DNA of 64,000 bases, from assembly GCA_019787685.1 (NCBI GenBank), contig JAHNUO010000014.1:186001-250000 (forward strand), given 5' to 3'. The notes beneath the pieces are model-generated. The model saw nothing but the letters and a program-made list of their open reading frames with translations, had not been told where the DNA came from and did not search any database. Each line of letters opens with the position of its first letter. Positions within the stretch are counted from its first letter, which is position 1. The stretch is from Chiua virens. Its lineage: Eukaryota > Basidiomycota > Agaricomycetes > Boletales > Boletaceae. Below are positions 10,386-23,056 of this stretch, in pieces. Position numbers and translations under genes: made by a program.

Positions 10386-11783
10386 CTAGATGCATCTTTT
10401 GTTGCAAACGCAACGGAAATGGGTGCAAGGGACACCAGATGGCCAAAGATCGTGGACGTCGACGAATTCATCCCAATTAGTCTGTAAAATGTTATTTTCG
10501 AGGAAATCATCGTAAATGCGTCTGATGACCGTGACGGTAGCGCCGTTTCCGAACAACAGTAAGGGGCCTCCACGTGCGATGGGTGTTAGCAAACAAAGTG
10601 CGAATTTTGGAGAATCTGGAAGGTTAGGGAGCATGGAGAGGGCATCTTTGTCAGAGGTCTCTTTTCCGGCGTTGAGGAGGCAGTCTACGTGCGACCAGCG
10701 GTTACATTGATCGCAGAAACGTTGTTGTGCTCGGAAGTCGTAATGAGGACGTTGGCAATCTTCGACTGCGCAGCGACTAAAGTGCTGTAAAGCAACCATG
10801 ATATGTAATTAGATATAAAGGATAGAAAAAGGATGAGATCCCACATTCATGCGCATTCCAACGGGATTTTGGAGTCCGTTTTCGTCAAGGACAATGTCAA
10901 CGCTGACGGACCACCTTTGTAGGATGGCGTCTCCATTCGGGGAATCGAGCCAAGGTGTGTATGAAGCTCGGTCGTCGACGACATTGACGTCGATGCGATC
11001 TAACGATGTAGTGTGAATGAGGAGACACAGAGTCTGAAGTGCGATAATGCAATGCATACCTTGAACGGTTCTAAAATCGACGATGCTCGTGTGGTCAGAT
11101 TCTACGACCTCGTAAGGGAGCAAGGCGTCCGCTTCGCTGGAGGTAGTAATCATATGAAACTCAGCACGACGACAAACAATACAGAAACGCTTACGCTGGC
11201 AAGAAGTCTTCTAGATCGATCGCACGATAGAGCCATCGGACTTGAAGCCAGATGCGCTTCTGTGTGACAATGTGTTGATTGAAGTGGGAGTGAACGTGGG
11301 ACGAGAAGAACTAAGTAGGAGAAACGAACGTACGAACAGAGGTTTGCGTTTGTCGACGAATATGTTCTCCAGAGTCGCGTACCAATAGGACATGACGCGC
11401 GTGTGTCTTAAAGGGGAGACGGTGTTAACATCGGCATGGTCGATCATGAGCCTTGATTGCGAAGATAGATGAGGAGACATGATATCGAAAGAGAAATCAT
11501 AGACACGCACTTGTCTCCAATCTCATAACACACTGAAGTTTTGAACTCTTCTCCGGTGTTGTGTTCTTCAGCGCCGTATCCTTTGAAACGAACTTCGTTG
11601 TTGGAAATCACGTGTTCATATACTAGAATGACAATAATGTGCTGCGAACTTACCTTCAATGCGGCGATAAGAAGAGCAGTTCTGTATTCCAGTAGGAATG
11701 TGAGATTTCGGTTTATTCAAGATGGTATCGTAGGAGAGGCGAGTAGTGATGATTAGAGGCGAGTGTGATGGGATGCGAGGCAT
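10386..11783 (-). CDS. BAH-domain protein with PHD-like zinc cluster
   Basis: Seven exons join cleanly into 351 residues: 11783-11654, 11622-11511, 11451-11334, 11259-11195, 11136-11060, 10999-10845 and 10784-10386. The first intron is only 31 nt and the others are 58-74 nt. The middle of the protein has BAH hallmarks: CYEIGDK, then SYWYATLENIFVD, KRIWLQVRWLYRAIDLEDF and VVESDHTSIVD. The C-terminal part opens with RCAVEDC then FCDQCNRWSHVDCL, a PHD-like Cys/His cluster. BAH and PHD modules bind nucleosomes and histone tails, so a chromatin role is expected. Palindromic repeats flank the gene on both sides within about 350 bp, which suggests it travels as cargo of a small element. Confidence 0.75.
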
Positions 11784-11893
11784 GGTGGAATGGAGTGTAA
11801 ACATCAAATGAAAGGATAATAGAACGAAAGAACATCGGAGTTTTATTGAGATGATGACAAACCACGAACCCAAGATGTCATTTATGTAAGATT

Positions 11894-12190
11894 TACCGCA
11901 AATCGACGTTGTTGTTGAAATGCGGCAAGTTTGTATACGAATTACACGCATTTCGACATGTCCGTCTATTTGCGGTAAACCACTTCAACCAACCTCGCTA
12001 AATGGGTTATGGTATTGCCGCATTTCGACAGGCATGTATGTTTGCGGTAAATCACTCATATGAACACAGAAACGAGTGGTTTCATTACCGTACTACTTGA
12101 ACAGGTTTGTATTTGTTGTCACATGATTCTCGATAACATACGATTACAATACCGCAATTCGACATGTCTGTCTCTTTGCGGTAAAACATG
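11894..12190. repeat. Palindromic repeats, right cluster of four
   Basis: Four roughly 35 bp imperfect palindromes lie at about 11894-11928, 11947-11979, 12017-12054 and 12150-12190. The shared plan is TACCGCA-TTTCGACA, a short centre with GT(C/A)TGT, then TTTGCGGTAAA. Spacing is irregular (about 52, 70 and 133 bp), so this is not a simple tandem repeat. The first is inverted relative to the others. Confidence 0.7.
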
Positions 12191-13230
12191 ATCGATTCGG
12201 TATTTAGTATACCTATGATTGGGACTAACCATGCAATACAATACGGAACGGAACAACTAGCACAAGTAATTTTATGGATCGATCATGTATGTGCGTAAGT
12301 CAACGACGACAGTGCGCTAGCTAAGATATACGTCTGCGATTCGTGGACGGACCAGCACGGTGATCGGGGGTAGGACGATCAGATCGTCGTCACTCGATTC
12401 ATTGACTTTGGTGTCATCTTCGAGACGACGTTTGCTTGTGCCTATCCTTCCTCCTGGAGACTCGGTAGCGAGGTGACCGCGAGTATGGACCCACTCATTA
12501 TCTAAGAGGATTCTCGCAGTGTGTTTACCTGCCAATTCTACGACGGCATCATACGCCCCATACTATCACTGCACCGGAGTTGCAAATTGACACAGAGATG
12601 CAAACGGCATCGTAGTACATGCAACAATCACACAGAAGCCTTCTTATGTTACTTCTAGGATGGTATAAGTGTAATTAAGATTAAGATGCTGATCTATTTT
12701 GTTTGATGAAAAATCTACGAGTGAAGAGTCTGTTAGCAATCTAATAGGCTGGACAGCCAAATCTGAGCATTGTGGGTACTCGGGAAAGACAAGTATTGGG
12801 TTTAAAATTTTGCTTTTCATTTGGGGTGTACTAGAGATACTTTGGACTATGTGGAGCATTTTTCCGAGGCCCTACAGGTTATGGATCTATTGCAATCAAT
12901 GAGATGACTTCAGAGGCATGATGAGAGCACCAGCGTGACAGGACCAGTCGGAGCATGAAATCTTACACCAGCTTGTCGGTAAAAATTAATCTGCGATCAC
13001 GGCTCATTGGCAGCACTCAGCGGAGATCGAAAAAGTGGTGTGACAATGTGTGACATTCCTCTCAAGTCGCTCGGAGAAATTTTGCATCTCTGTGTCAAGT
13101 TGTACTTTTTACACCGGCATCTCTCTGGCACACGAGGCTTTTGATGGACCCTCACAATTCTTCTTGTGGGCTCAAGGCAAGGGATTTCCCCGCGTCTCCA
13201 CATACTTTTTTAGTCTCAATCTACTCAATC
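12191..13230. other. No clear gene
   Basis: A 72-residue ORF at 12535-12317 (minus) has a Ser/Asp-rich segment and a proline/valine-rich end and may be a stray exon. Nothing else is supported. AT content is high. Confidence 0.35.
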
Positions 13231-13730
13231 TCACGAACTATAGATTTTACATTGAAATTGTTTGCAACTCCAGTGATAGTATTCCTTGTTCGACGTTAGA
13301 TGGTTTTTCACACGCTCCCAAGTAGACTTGATGACCTCCGATGGGACGGGCTTGGTGTCTTGATTCCATCTTGGACCTTTGCCTGACCTTTTATCTATAG
13401 GTTTCGCAAGTCTGAATCGTACGATGGCGTTAGTGAGACTGATACCCTTGGCGGCTGGATGTGGTACAGAGGAAAGATACTTAGGTTAACAACAGAACTA
13501 GGCAAGGAATCCTGGACTGGTTGATGAACTCACAGTGCTTGTCCAAGAAGGATTTCGCGTCTTCAACATCGGTAAATTCACATATTGCTTTGTCAGACTT
13601 TTTAGACTTTATGGTCACCGAGCTATTACCAAAAGCATGTAAGTATAGAATTCGCCAATAAGCTCACAAAGCAAACAAGTCCGGTCCCACCATACACGAG
13701 GATCCATAAAAACATTAAAAGTAGTGTAAT
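13231..13730 (-). CDS. Uncharacterised protein, at least two exons
   Basis: Two exons splice in phase. One ends at 13534 and encodes VTIKSKKSDKAICEFTDVED followed by AKSFLDKH. A 79 nt intron (13533-13455) follows. The last exon, 13454-13231, encodes SAKGISLTNAIVRFRLAKPI and then a Lys/Trp-rich tail ending at TGA. Codon-level regularity and the in-phase junction argue for a real gene. A further upstream exon near 13690-13730 (MDPRVWWDRTCLL) is likely, but I could not join it without a frame conflict. I do not recognise the family. Confidence 0.45.
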
Positions 13731-13734
13731 TACC

Positions 13735-14205
13735 AAAGTGTACACAAATTACCCGAGTACTCGTAAAGTATCACCCAATGAAATCAAAGGACTAAAAGCC
13801 ATTCGTGTGTGTAGTAAAACGGCAAGATCAGCCTATCAGCAAAACGTCGTGGGACTTTTCTGTCTTAATCCGGTCTTACTGACTCTTATGCACTTGGTCG
13901 GCTAATGTGGCCTTGGCCAATCATCAGAACTTATCTCTGAACTTATCCAAAAATATGTATAGAAGCTTTCTTTTCATTAAAATATAGTGCAGACAAAGTA
14001 TTTAATGTTTTGCAACAAAGTATGGCCCTGTATGGTAGTATTTTGTAATGGCTCAAGCCGCATAAGTGCAGTCGGACCATGGACATTTTGCTGATGTCAG
14101 AAAGGAAGGGGTACCATGGTGCTGGAGAAATTGTGAACAATTTGGAATAGCGTGGCGTTTTGCAAACCGAGTGGCCACAGTGACGACATCGCTGACACAA
14201 TCCTG
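13735..14205. other. No gene recognised
   Basis: AT-rich sequence between the unknown gene and the tandem duplication. Nothing is supported. Confidence 0.35.
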
Positions 14206-14509
14206 GCAGTGTGGTCTTTGATAGTACCTGGTGCTGGCGTGTTTGGGCAGTACCGGAGGTCGGGGAAATGAAAAGACGCTGTGGTGGTGTGTGAGCAGAG
14301 TGAGAGATGAAGCAAAGCGAGGTCCGTACGCCAAAAGTAGGGGGAGTCGTGTATGCCACAGATGGTCCTTCGATAGTACCTGGCACTGGTGTATTTGGGT
14401 GGTACCGGAGGTCAGGGGAATAAAAAGACGCTATGGTGGTATGTGAGCAAAGCAAGAGATGAAGCAAAGTGAGGTCTGTACGCCAAAAGTAGGGGGAGTC
14501 ATGCATGCT
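14206..14509. repeat. 152 bp tandem duplication
   Basis: Two copies run head to tail, 14206-14357 and 14358-14509, sharing landmarks GATAGTACCTGG, GGTACCGGAGGTC-like text, AAAAGACGCT, GAAGCAAAG and CCAAAAGTAGGGGGAGTC. Identity is roughly 85-90 percent by eye. It lies just downstream of the Plavaka transposase and may belong to the element's terminal region. Confidence 0.65.
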
Positions 14510-14724
14510 GCAAACAGGTTGGAGGAAGGTGGTGGTGGTAGCAGATCTCCCTCAGGTTGGCTGAATGTTGGCGTGGGGATAGTCCAACTCCAGTTGCTTC
14601 AATATGTTCCTGTCGTCAGTAGTGTGATATGTTTGATGGCAAAGCACGTACCTCAAGACCGCAGGTGAAGGACTCGAAATTCATAGCACATAGTAAGCAG
14701 GTCGTGAAGGAGCACTTGGATTCG

Positions 14725-17700
14725 CTAGAATGCTGTTGCAAAGTCGTGGTGGTCGGCGAATTTGTTGACATAAAAGAGACAGAAGTGATCGCATGAGGTG
14801 TGGGGGTGAATACCTTCAGGGGGGATGCGAGGAGACTCAGCATATACTGGAATGAGATGAGCGGCGCGAAAAATAGAGTCAATATGAATGACAGCGATCT
14901 TCGGTTGTCTCGCTGCGGTGTACCCTGGTTTCACCACCCACATCCCCGTGTCCTCACTTGGGGCATCTCCGACACGGTCGAACCATCGTATGATTGCGCA
15001 TCTGTGGTGAATTCCCTGAAAATGAAAGGAAAAAAAACAACAACAAAGAACTCGCGCCACATCCATCCCTCGAAACCCAGGTACGTCTGGATTTGTGACG
15101 ACGAAAACGCAATCACGACGGGGTCCTCCGTTTCTCCAATTTGGACATGCGCGTATGTACTCTCGACGCATGCCTCCAGATCCGGATAAGTCACTTGGAG
15201 CGTGAAATGTTGATGATGCCGAGTTGAAGACTGAGATCTTCCCCATATAGAAGGGGCACATGTTGCAGGGTAGGTCATCATCCGAGTGTATCTGTGTGTG
15301 AAGGAATGATCGGACGAGGTGGGGGAGATGTCGGATACAGAGTTCGTCAGCATCATATGCGGCCGTGGAGTGCTAGCCTGAGAGACTTACGAGGCGTCTT
15401 GGCAAGAAGTACGAAGGCTTCTACATGCTCACCATCGATCGTGTGAGAGTCGTCTGGATTGTCTTCCTGGCTTACACCTTCTCCAGGTTCGACATTCTCC
15501 TCAGCTTGATTCATGTTCCATTGGATCTCATTGTGTTGTGCTGAACATGGTGCTGAACAGTGAGCAATTGTTGGTGGGATTTACAACGAACTACTAACCC
15601 ATAATATCTGACATGTTTGAAGTGCCAGCACGTGGGACAAGCATACCACGTCACATACCACGTCACTGGAAATCAACCCGGGCAGCTGCAAGCTTGTCTA
15701 GCCGCCGATTGATTACAAGCATTTGCCCTAATGCCTGGTGATGGCTAGATCGCCGGTACGGCTTCTTCACGGCTTTGATGTGCTTGGACTCGGTTATGGA
15801 TGAACATTGACCATTTGGCGCACCAAACAATTTGATTAGCTCAAAGTAATGAACCGATGAATGTTGCCGAGGAAGAGAAAATGATTTCACGATGCCAGTG
15901 TTCTTGAACACGTTGCGATAGTGATGAAAGTGAGTGAGCATCTCCTCTAGTTGTCCTAGGTCGGTGGTTGAGATGACGTCCTTGCGCACGAGGTAACAAA
16001 ACTCCAGAAATGCACGGAAAGTCCGCACCATATCGCGAGGAACGTGGCCTTCGATAGCGGCAAGGTAGACCTATCCTAGCATGTCACTCGGAGTGGAGCT
16101 TGCATGTTATAAATTGGACATACCTTCATAAGAGCCTTGAAATCATCGCCAGTCCATTGCTTGAAGTGTCGACCCTGAGGAAATCGCCGGAGGCCAGCAA
16201 ACGAGGGAACAGCAGCAATACTTTAGTAGTAGCATTAGTGATACCGTGATAAGTAGTATGAATGAGTGGACAAACCGGCGATCAATGTCATCGAGAATTT
16301 CGTCGGCTTGCTTTTGACCGTACGTGATGACCAAGTACTTTTCCACCCAGTCAACCAGGTGGCTTATTTGATGGAGTAGATCAGGGGATAAAAGCCGATA
16401 AATGTCAGCACGGGGAAAATCATTTGTAAACGGCTGGGACTGTTAGAAGCATAGAAAGGAATTTAGAAAGACTTACTTACCACAATATCTCTAACGATTC
16501 CAAATGCTTGCCATAAATCCTCAAGGTCGAGTACTTCAATTAAAATGTCTGTATGTAGACGTGATCGCCACAAACCACCGTCGTCAAGGTTGGTCCGATG
16601 TCCCAGACACCTACCAAAAACAACTACTTGGTGACGAAAAACTTAGTAGAATTCAAATTACGAACCTCGCGCACCAATTACGAACGATGCAAGCAAGTAG
16701 TGCCTGCTCCTCGTAATCAGCAATATATGGCCCGAGACCATAGACAACTCGGCGGTAATACTGATCGCAGCAACGGACCACCTCCCATTGCGTCATAAAC
16801 GGTCGGATAGCAGCCAGTATCCAGGATAGTGACACATGAAAGAATTCCCGACGAAACTTGCGAAACCGTGCAGATATGGCCTCCTGACGTAAGGCTGAAA
16901 TTCAATCTGGTGATTAGATACAATACTTGAAGAAAACGGCGTACTCACTTTTGGGTGTAGCAAGCAAACCAATCAGAGCCATGCCGTTGCGATGAGATCG
17001 TCGTGCGCTGTTGTGCAAATTACCAACTGATAAATATAGTGGGTAATAGCCATGTTGACCGGTCGCCACCGAGACGGTAGTCTTGTCGCTTCCAAGAATA
17101 ATAGGGACAAATGTTGCCCCCTCACAGCCTGGGTGGTCGCATGAAATCAAGTCCTGACGCATTGATGAGCAGGATATTCAAGGGTGTTCAGAAAATAGAG
17201 CATACCGCCTGATCCCAAGCCCAATCGCCTGAAAAAAAATCTTGAAATCGCCGTTCATTCGTTTGAGCGTTATATTCACGATAGGGCCGGAAGTCCATGT
17301 GGTTTTTTAGTTCTGGATTTGCAAGCATGTTGTGTATCGTCTGGCGAGGACACCTGAACCAGACATCAAAGGTGTCATCCATCCATGGCGCAGGTTCATC
17401 ATCGTCCTCTGGGTCACGGATGTACTTGACACCAAACCCTTGCCATTTAACGTCACCGTGCTGAATTGCATCAATCGTCCTGTACAAGTCCTTGTGGTTC
17501 GTGTATAGTGGTTGTCCGCCTGCCTCGGGGGATTCTCCCCAAATATCTAGAAGAGTGTCGATTTGCTGTGCGGCCATCTGGTTATGTGTGTATAAAAGGT
17601 CGGCCAATTCAAAGTGGAGACGACCATGGAAAGGCGCCCAGTTGTCGTGGGCAGGTAGGTCAGCCCGAGGAGGCTCGGGTCTGGTGCCTGGGGCCAGAAA

Positions 17701-18092
17701 AAAGTTATGGCTTAAGATCACGTCGGAAAGGACAAATGGAACATACCAGTTAACGAGAGGTGGTAGTTTCGAAGTATGGCTTTCCCTGGACCGAGGTATT
17801 CCGCATCAAGAGATGGCTGATCAGGCGCGTCTGAAGGTGGAAAATCGAAGTCTGCAAATTGCTGGGGAGTTGGGGAACGAGGAGGAGACGGAGAGCGAGG
17901 GGGAGGTGAACGAGGGGGAGATGGTGTACTACATGAAGGGGATCGTGTACGAAGGGGGGAAATGCGAGGATGCTTAGCATGGAGGTGTTGAGTCAGGCCG
18001 GACTGGTTTTTGAACCATCGATTACAACCTTCAAATGAGCAAGGGTATTGCAACTGCGCATGTTCAGACTGAGGGGGGTGCGGCGCAGGCAT
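14725..18092 (-). CDS. Plavaka-type transposase (multi-exon)
   Basis: The ATG at 18092 starts a leader with one C2H2 finger (YPCSFEGCNRWF ... HLHAKHP) and a Pro/Ser/Arg linker. An intron with donor GTATGT follows. Downstream blocks in order match the Agaricomycete Plavaka/KDZ-related transposase: WAPFHGRLHFELADLLYTHN, DVWFRCPRQTIHNML, FFSGDWAWDQA, FVPIILGSDKTTVSVATGQ, GLGPYIADYEEQALLACIV, RADIYRLLSPDLLHQI, APNGQCSSITESKHIKAVKK and the C-terminal GMDVAR...HLDSIFRAAHLIPVY tail. It is a DNA cut-and-paste transposase. Relative to my memory of the family, about seven residues (IKG.FKD type) are missing after DLLHQI near 16370. The partner gene starts 180 bp away on the other strand. Confidence 0.85.
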
Positions 18093-18272
18093 TTTCAGAG
18101 ACACCAACCAAGATGCGCAGGTGAGGGGGGCAGAGTCCTGCCGTACGCAAAAAGTCGGCTGATTTTTTGAACAGTTAGATTCAAATAAATGAGGAAAGTT
18201 CCATATACACAACTTTACCTTGTTCTTTTTTCATCCAACCGTAGTCTCAGACTGTCTTTCGAACTCTTTCCT

Positions 18273-20185
18273 ATGGTGGCACCTAGCCGTTTCTCTGGCA
18301 GAGGCGAGAGTGAGGCAATGCCAGCCCCACCGTCCCCCCGGAGAACTCGCGCATCAAACGTGACAGCTCACCTGGGGTTTCCCGACAAACCTGAGCCCAG
18401 GCGTACCAGTGAGCAAAAAAGGGCTGACGAGGAGGAGGTTAGACGCACCAAAAACGCGAAACAAAAGGCTTTGCAAGACTCCCATCATCAAATTTCTGCT
18501 CTGCAGAAAGAGAAAAGAAAACGGGACATACCGAGCGACGGAGAAGAAACAGAGAGAGGGCAGCAAAACACCGTCTCATGCCGGCCAGGGGAGTCAGCGC
18601 CTGATGTCGAAGGTCAGTTTGGCTAGAGACCAAGTATTAGTAGAAATGCTAACACTCACCAAACCCAACCCTCAGAGAATGCAAGGCGGCGCAGGACTTG
18701 AATGGGGTACTCGGATGCCCACTTGGAGCAGAGGAGAAGAGACGGAGATTGAGGATAAATATGAGACAGAGGTGTCCAACTTGATGGAGACGGACCAGCC
18801 TGACTCAGAGCCGTCCCAGGCCAGCCTGGGAGGGCAACGTCTCATGTCGAAGGTAAGCTAGACGGAGAACTATATGAGGGTGACAGCCACTCACAAACCT
18901 TGTGCCGCAGACTGCCGTAGGTGTCGTTGAAGGCCACCCGATTAAGAAAATCAAAACCGAGAGGGGGGGGGGGGGGTAAGCGGAGCTAATACCAATGTAC
19001 TATGTCAACAGACCACAGGGGAGCAAGCATCTGCGTTGTCGATCGCAATACATGGGGTGGCCTCAAGGAGGTCTCGTAAAGCTACCCAGGCGGGTCTTGC
19101 TGTCATCAAGGCGACTAAAGGCGATCTCCCATCTCTCATGCAGGACGATGGCGAAGATAAGTGGACCAAGGCAATCCTCCAAAGCCTCATCTTGTGGTAT
19201 GGAGATCAGGAGAATGTCTGGGCGGTACAGCAAGCTGAGCTGTCGCGTGTCCTCACGTCCATCGTGCAGTTTGTTTATCCTACATATGACAGGGTTCATG
19301 AAATCAAACACGGCAGTCCAATTTACACCCTGGTACGTACATCGTGTCTGCTGTTTCAGGTCAAGCGTTGACTCCATTCCCAGGCCCTTCAGCACCTTGG
19401 TCGTTGGCGCAACACAATTGCAAACGTCGCAACCAATCTTGTCACCAACTTCCTGATCGAAGCTCGCTTGAAAGAGGGTCAGACTACTGAAGAATATGCC
19501 GAGGAACTAGTAGCAGACCTTACTTTCGCCTACGAAGATTTTGATCCCAAGAGACCCTGGGAAAAGGCCTTTCAGTCAAGTCTTCTCCTCTCCGTTTTCG
19601 CCACCACTCATCTGCAGGACACCATTGGATGGGTGAACATTCCTGGGCTTGATCTGCATACAAAGCACGATCGTGGGGTAAAGGGTGCGCTCGCCCTTTG
19701 CGCAGCGGCGGTAATTAATTGTTTGGCAGTTGATTTGCATGCTGACAACTTATTTACAGGTTGAGCGTGCGTTGAGGCTTGCTAGTGCAGGAAAACTCAA
19801 GCTTACGGTTCGCGCGGAAAATCTCAGGCAGGGCCCTCTATTGGATGGTGGTGAGGATGAGGACCTCGGCAGTAGGGATGAGTCAGAGCAGCCGGGAAAT
19901 AGCCCGGCTACGAACGCTGGCACTACGAGCAGCACGACACACCCCGATCGCTGAATAAGGCGACTCAGTGGGAAGGTTAGCACCAAGGGTGCCGCTTTTT
20001 CGCAGCAGAATTGGGGTACCCAGACAGCGGCGTACTACAAATCGATCGCAACCCGAGACGATGTCGCACTCAACGATATTGTCGCTGGGGCCATCTGTTG
20101 GCTCGCGACTCACAAGTCTCCCCTGCAATCTGCTCCAGGCTGCGGGTCCCCTGGGAACCTCGAGCACGACCCACGCGCGCTGATG
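18273..20185 (+). CDS. Plavaka-associated partner protein, possibly interrupted
   Basis: The ATG at 18273 opens MVAPSRFSGRGESEAMPAPP and a basic, coiled-coil-prone leader (QKRADEEEVRRTKNAKQ). Later exons give FVYPTYDRVHEIKHGSPIY, LGRWRNTIANVATNLVTNFL and GVKGALALCAAAV followed after an intron by ERALRLAS. These match the uncharacterised protein I associate with Plavaka-type loci in Agaricomycetes. Exon joins around 18610-18690 do not resolve in one frame by eye. An in-frame TGA at 19952-19954 separates THPDR from the same-frame continuation STKGAAFSQQNWG ending near 20185. That TGA is either a nonsense change from CGA or lies in an intron I missed. The function is unknown. Divergent placement suggests joint use with the transposase. 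Confidence 0.6.
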
Positions 20186-20289
20186 TGTAAGCTTGCTGAT
20201 TCTAGGCAATATTAATCGTTGCAGGATGTACTGACTGACATGGATTTCTACAGAGTTATCTTGTCCGTCGTGACTTCAAGTTGTGCGTC

Positions 20290-20824
20290 GTCCAGGAAGA
20301 TCTCGAAGACCCTCTCGAGGACCCTATACCCCGTTTATACCCATCCAGCTTTTCACCACATCCGATTCTGCTACTATTTTTAATAACTTTCTTTCTTTCG
20401 TTCCTTTCCTTTCCTTTGATTCGTGTTTGCGTCGCTCCCTCCCAGTCAATCTCTTCTCAGATGCAGTTATCTCACGTTCATTTTTCCGTGAATAGGACCT
20501 CTCATACCCTTGTCCCGACGACCAGTCATATCTCATTTAATCTTCAGGTTACTGTCGCTCTTTTTGCTGTCTTCATCCCGTTTTTTCTTTTCCCATTCTC
20601 TTTATCCATCCTTTTTGTCGTTTTTAGCTCAGACTAGGTACTACTTGTAAGTAGTATTCTGGATAGTTTCAATGCAATTTTGTCCTTTTTTTTGCGCTCG
20701 AAAAGATGATCGGAAGCTTGAAAAGAACAGTCAAAAGTCATACAGATGCCAACTTCCTAAAGTAGTGAATTCAAGTACCCAACATTATAATACGACAAGA
20801 AAGCGAGTAATCCAAGACAGATCT
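20290..20824. other. Pyrimidine-rich spacer, no gene
   Basis: About 350 bp of CT-rich sequence (20290-20640, with TTTCCTTTCC and TTTTTTC runs) are followed by AT-rich sequence. ORFs here are compositional artefacts. Confidence 0.5.
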
Positions 20825-21730
<906 letters not shown>

Positions 21731-21774
21731 GAGCAAAGCGGCGAGCATGCGAAAAAAACAACACATAGTACTGC

Positions 21775-21895
21775 CAATGCATCTGGTGCCTCTGCTCTCA
21801 CAAGCAAGAGTGCATGTCGATGCACATCACGATGCCCCTGCCCTTTCGGGCTAGGAAGCCTTCAATGACACCTTGCAATAGTGCCTGTGTTGACA
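21775..21895 (-). repeat. Segment shared with 36119-36240
   Basis: About 100 bp are roughly 70 percent identical to 36131-36235. Both read on the minus strand as SLKV/FLAR-(Q/K)G(G/R)-(A/G)I-MxCIxxHSC-CER/Q-RH. Here the frame is interrupted by stops. The segment lies just upstream of the sulfhydrylase relic on the same strand. Confidence 0.55.
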
Positions 21896-21987
21896 AGCAG
21901 GAAAACAACAGAGATGAGGTGTCTTACCGCACAGCGGGCTTTGAAACCTGTTCCCACGGGGCAGCAAACATTTAATTTGGCGGGGAA

Positions 21988-22112
21988 GATGCGGCAGCAC
22001 CGCCATTCGAAGGGGTCGATTGGTCGATTGGTCCCGCGTGCTCGCGAGCCCTTTGAATGACCAATCTGCCGACCAATCGACCAATCGGCCCCTTCGAATG
22101 GCGGTGCTGCCC
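21988..22112. repeat. Large imperfect inverted repeat (hairpin)
   Basis: The left arm begins GGCAGCACCGCCATTCGAAG and continues into GGTCGATTGGTCGATTGG. The right arm is its complement ending CTTCGAATGGCGGTGCTGCC at about 22111. The central spacer is 20-30 bp. Elements CGGTGCTGCC, GATTGGTC and CCCTTTG recur in the tandem hairpins at 49595-49731, so both may belong to one MITE-like family. Confidence 0.7.
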
Positions 22113-22700
22113 GGGTTCTCTTGCAAGACTCCACTGCGGATTCCACCTCCCGGGCTGTCCTACCTCTGTCGCTGTACATTTTGCAATATGATCCACCCCA
22201 CTAACCCCTTTGCAAGATCACGCATCCCGTCGTTGTCCCACTCTCCGCTACACGATCTTGCAGTACCGCTAGTATCCTCATGTCGCTGCTAGTAGCATGT
22301 ATTGCCGTGTTTTGCAAGATTCCAGGTCTCCCACCGTCGCATACCCTCGTCGCTGTACACTTTGCAATATCCACCTGACAAACCCTCTTGCAAGACCACA
22401 CTCCGCTGTTGTTCCACTCTCAGCCACACGATCTTCCAGTACCGCCGGTATCAGATCGCCATGTCACCGACCCTCTTGCAAGATTGCGTCGCTACACATC
22501 TCGAAATGTCCACCTCAGCGAAACTCCATCCATCCGACTACTGTCCCACCCTCTCCGCCACACGGTTTTGCAAGCTTTTACCTACTAGTATCACACCGGT
22601 GAGCCAGTGCGGCCACCACGACACGTTTTACTGTCCAGCACCCTCTATTGCAAGATTTCGTTTGTCAGCCCTCCTTCGCTCCACATTCACTACTATATCG
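22113..22700 (+). repeat. Degenerate tandem array carrying TTGCAAGA motifs
   Basis: Units of 140-180 bp recur. GTCGCTGTACA..TTGCAATAT.CACC is found at about 22167 and 22348, with a diverged form at 22488. CTTGCAAGA(T/C) follows each, then CCACTCTC(C/A)G and ACACGATCTTGCAGTACC. ORFs across it are repeat artefacts, and no gene is supported. The TTGCAAG heptamer continues in the gene to the right. Confidence 0.6.
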
Positions 22701-23056
22701 TCATTCCTTGCCGTGCTCACAACTTTTTCACATTTTGAGAATTCGTTCTTGCCACTTTTACATAGTGTAGCTACTCGTTACCAACGTATCATGTCGAGTG
22801 ATGCACTATCTTGGGAATGAACGACCCCGCGGTCACTTTACTTGCATAGTCTAATTGTCCACTTCACGCACTAAACATATATGAACTATGCACGTTCGGT
22901 AGATAAAGTCGCCATAACAAAACTGTGTTCTATGTACTTACAAAAGCCTAGACCTTGCGTTTCCTGTTGTGTCTCTGCGTCAGCAATGATAGGACGACAA
23001 TAGAGACCATACTCACTTGTTTTTCGACTCTGAGTCGCCCTCCTTCTCTAGGTTAG

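Noticed and set aside
14053..14506. Minus-strand ORFs repeated within the 152 bp duplication
   Set aside because: They reflect the tandem duplication. The translations have no family match and no start or splice context.
20281..20637. 118-codon plus-strand ORF rich in Phe, Leu and Ser
   Set aside because: The hydrophobic composition is produced by a pyrimidine-rich tract. There is no domain or splice context.
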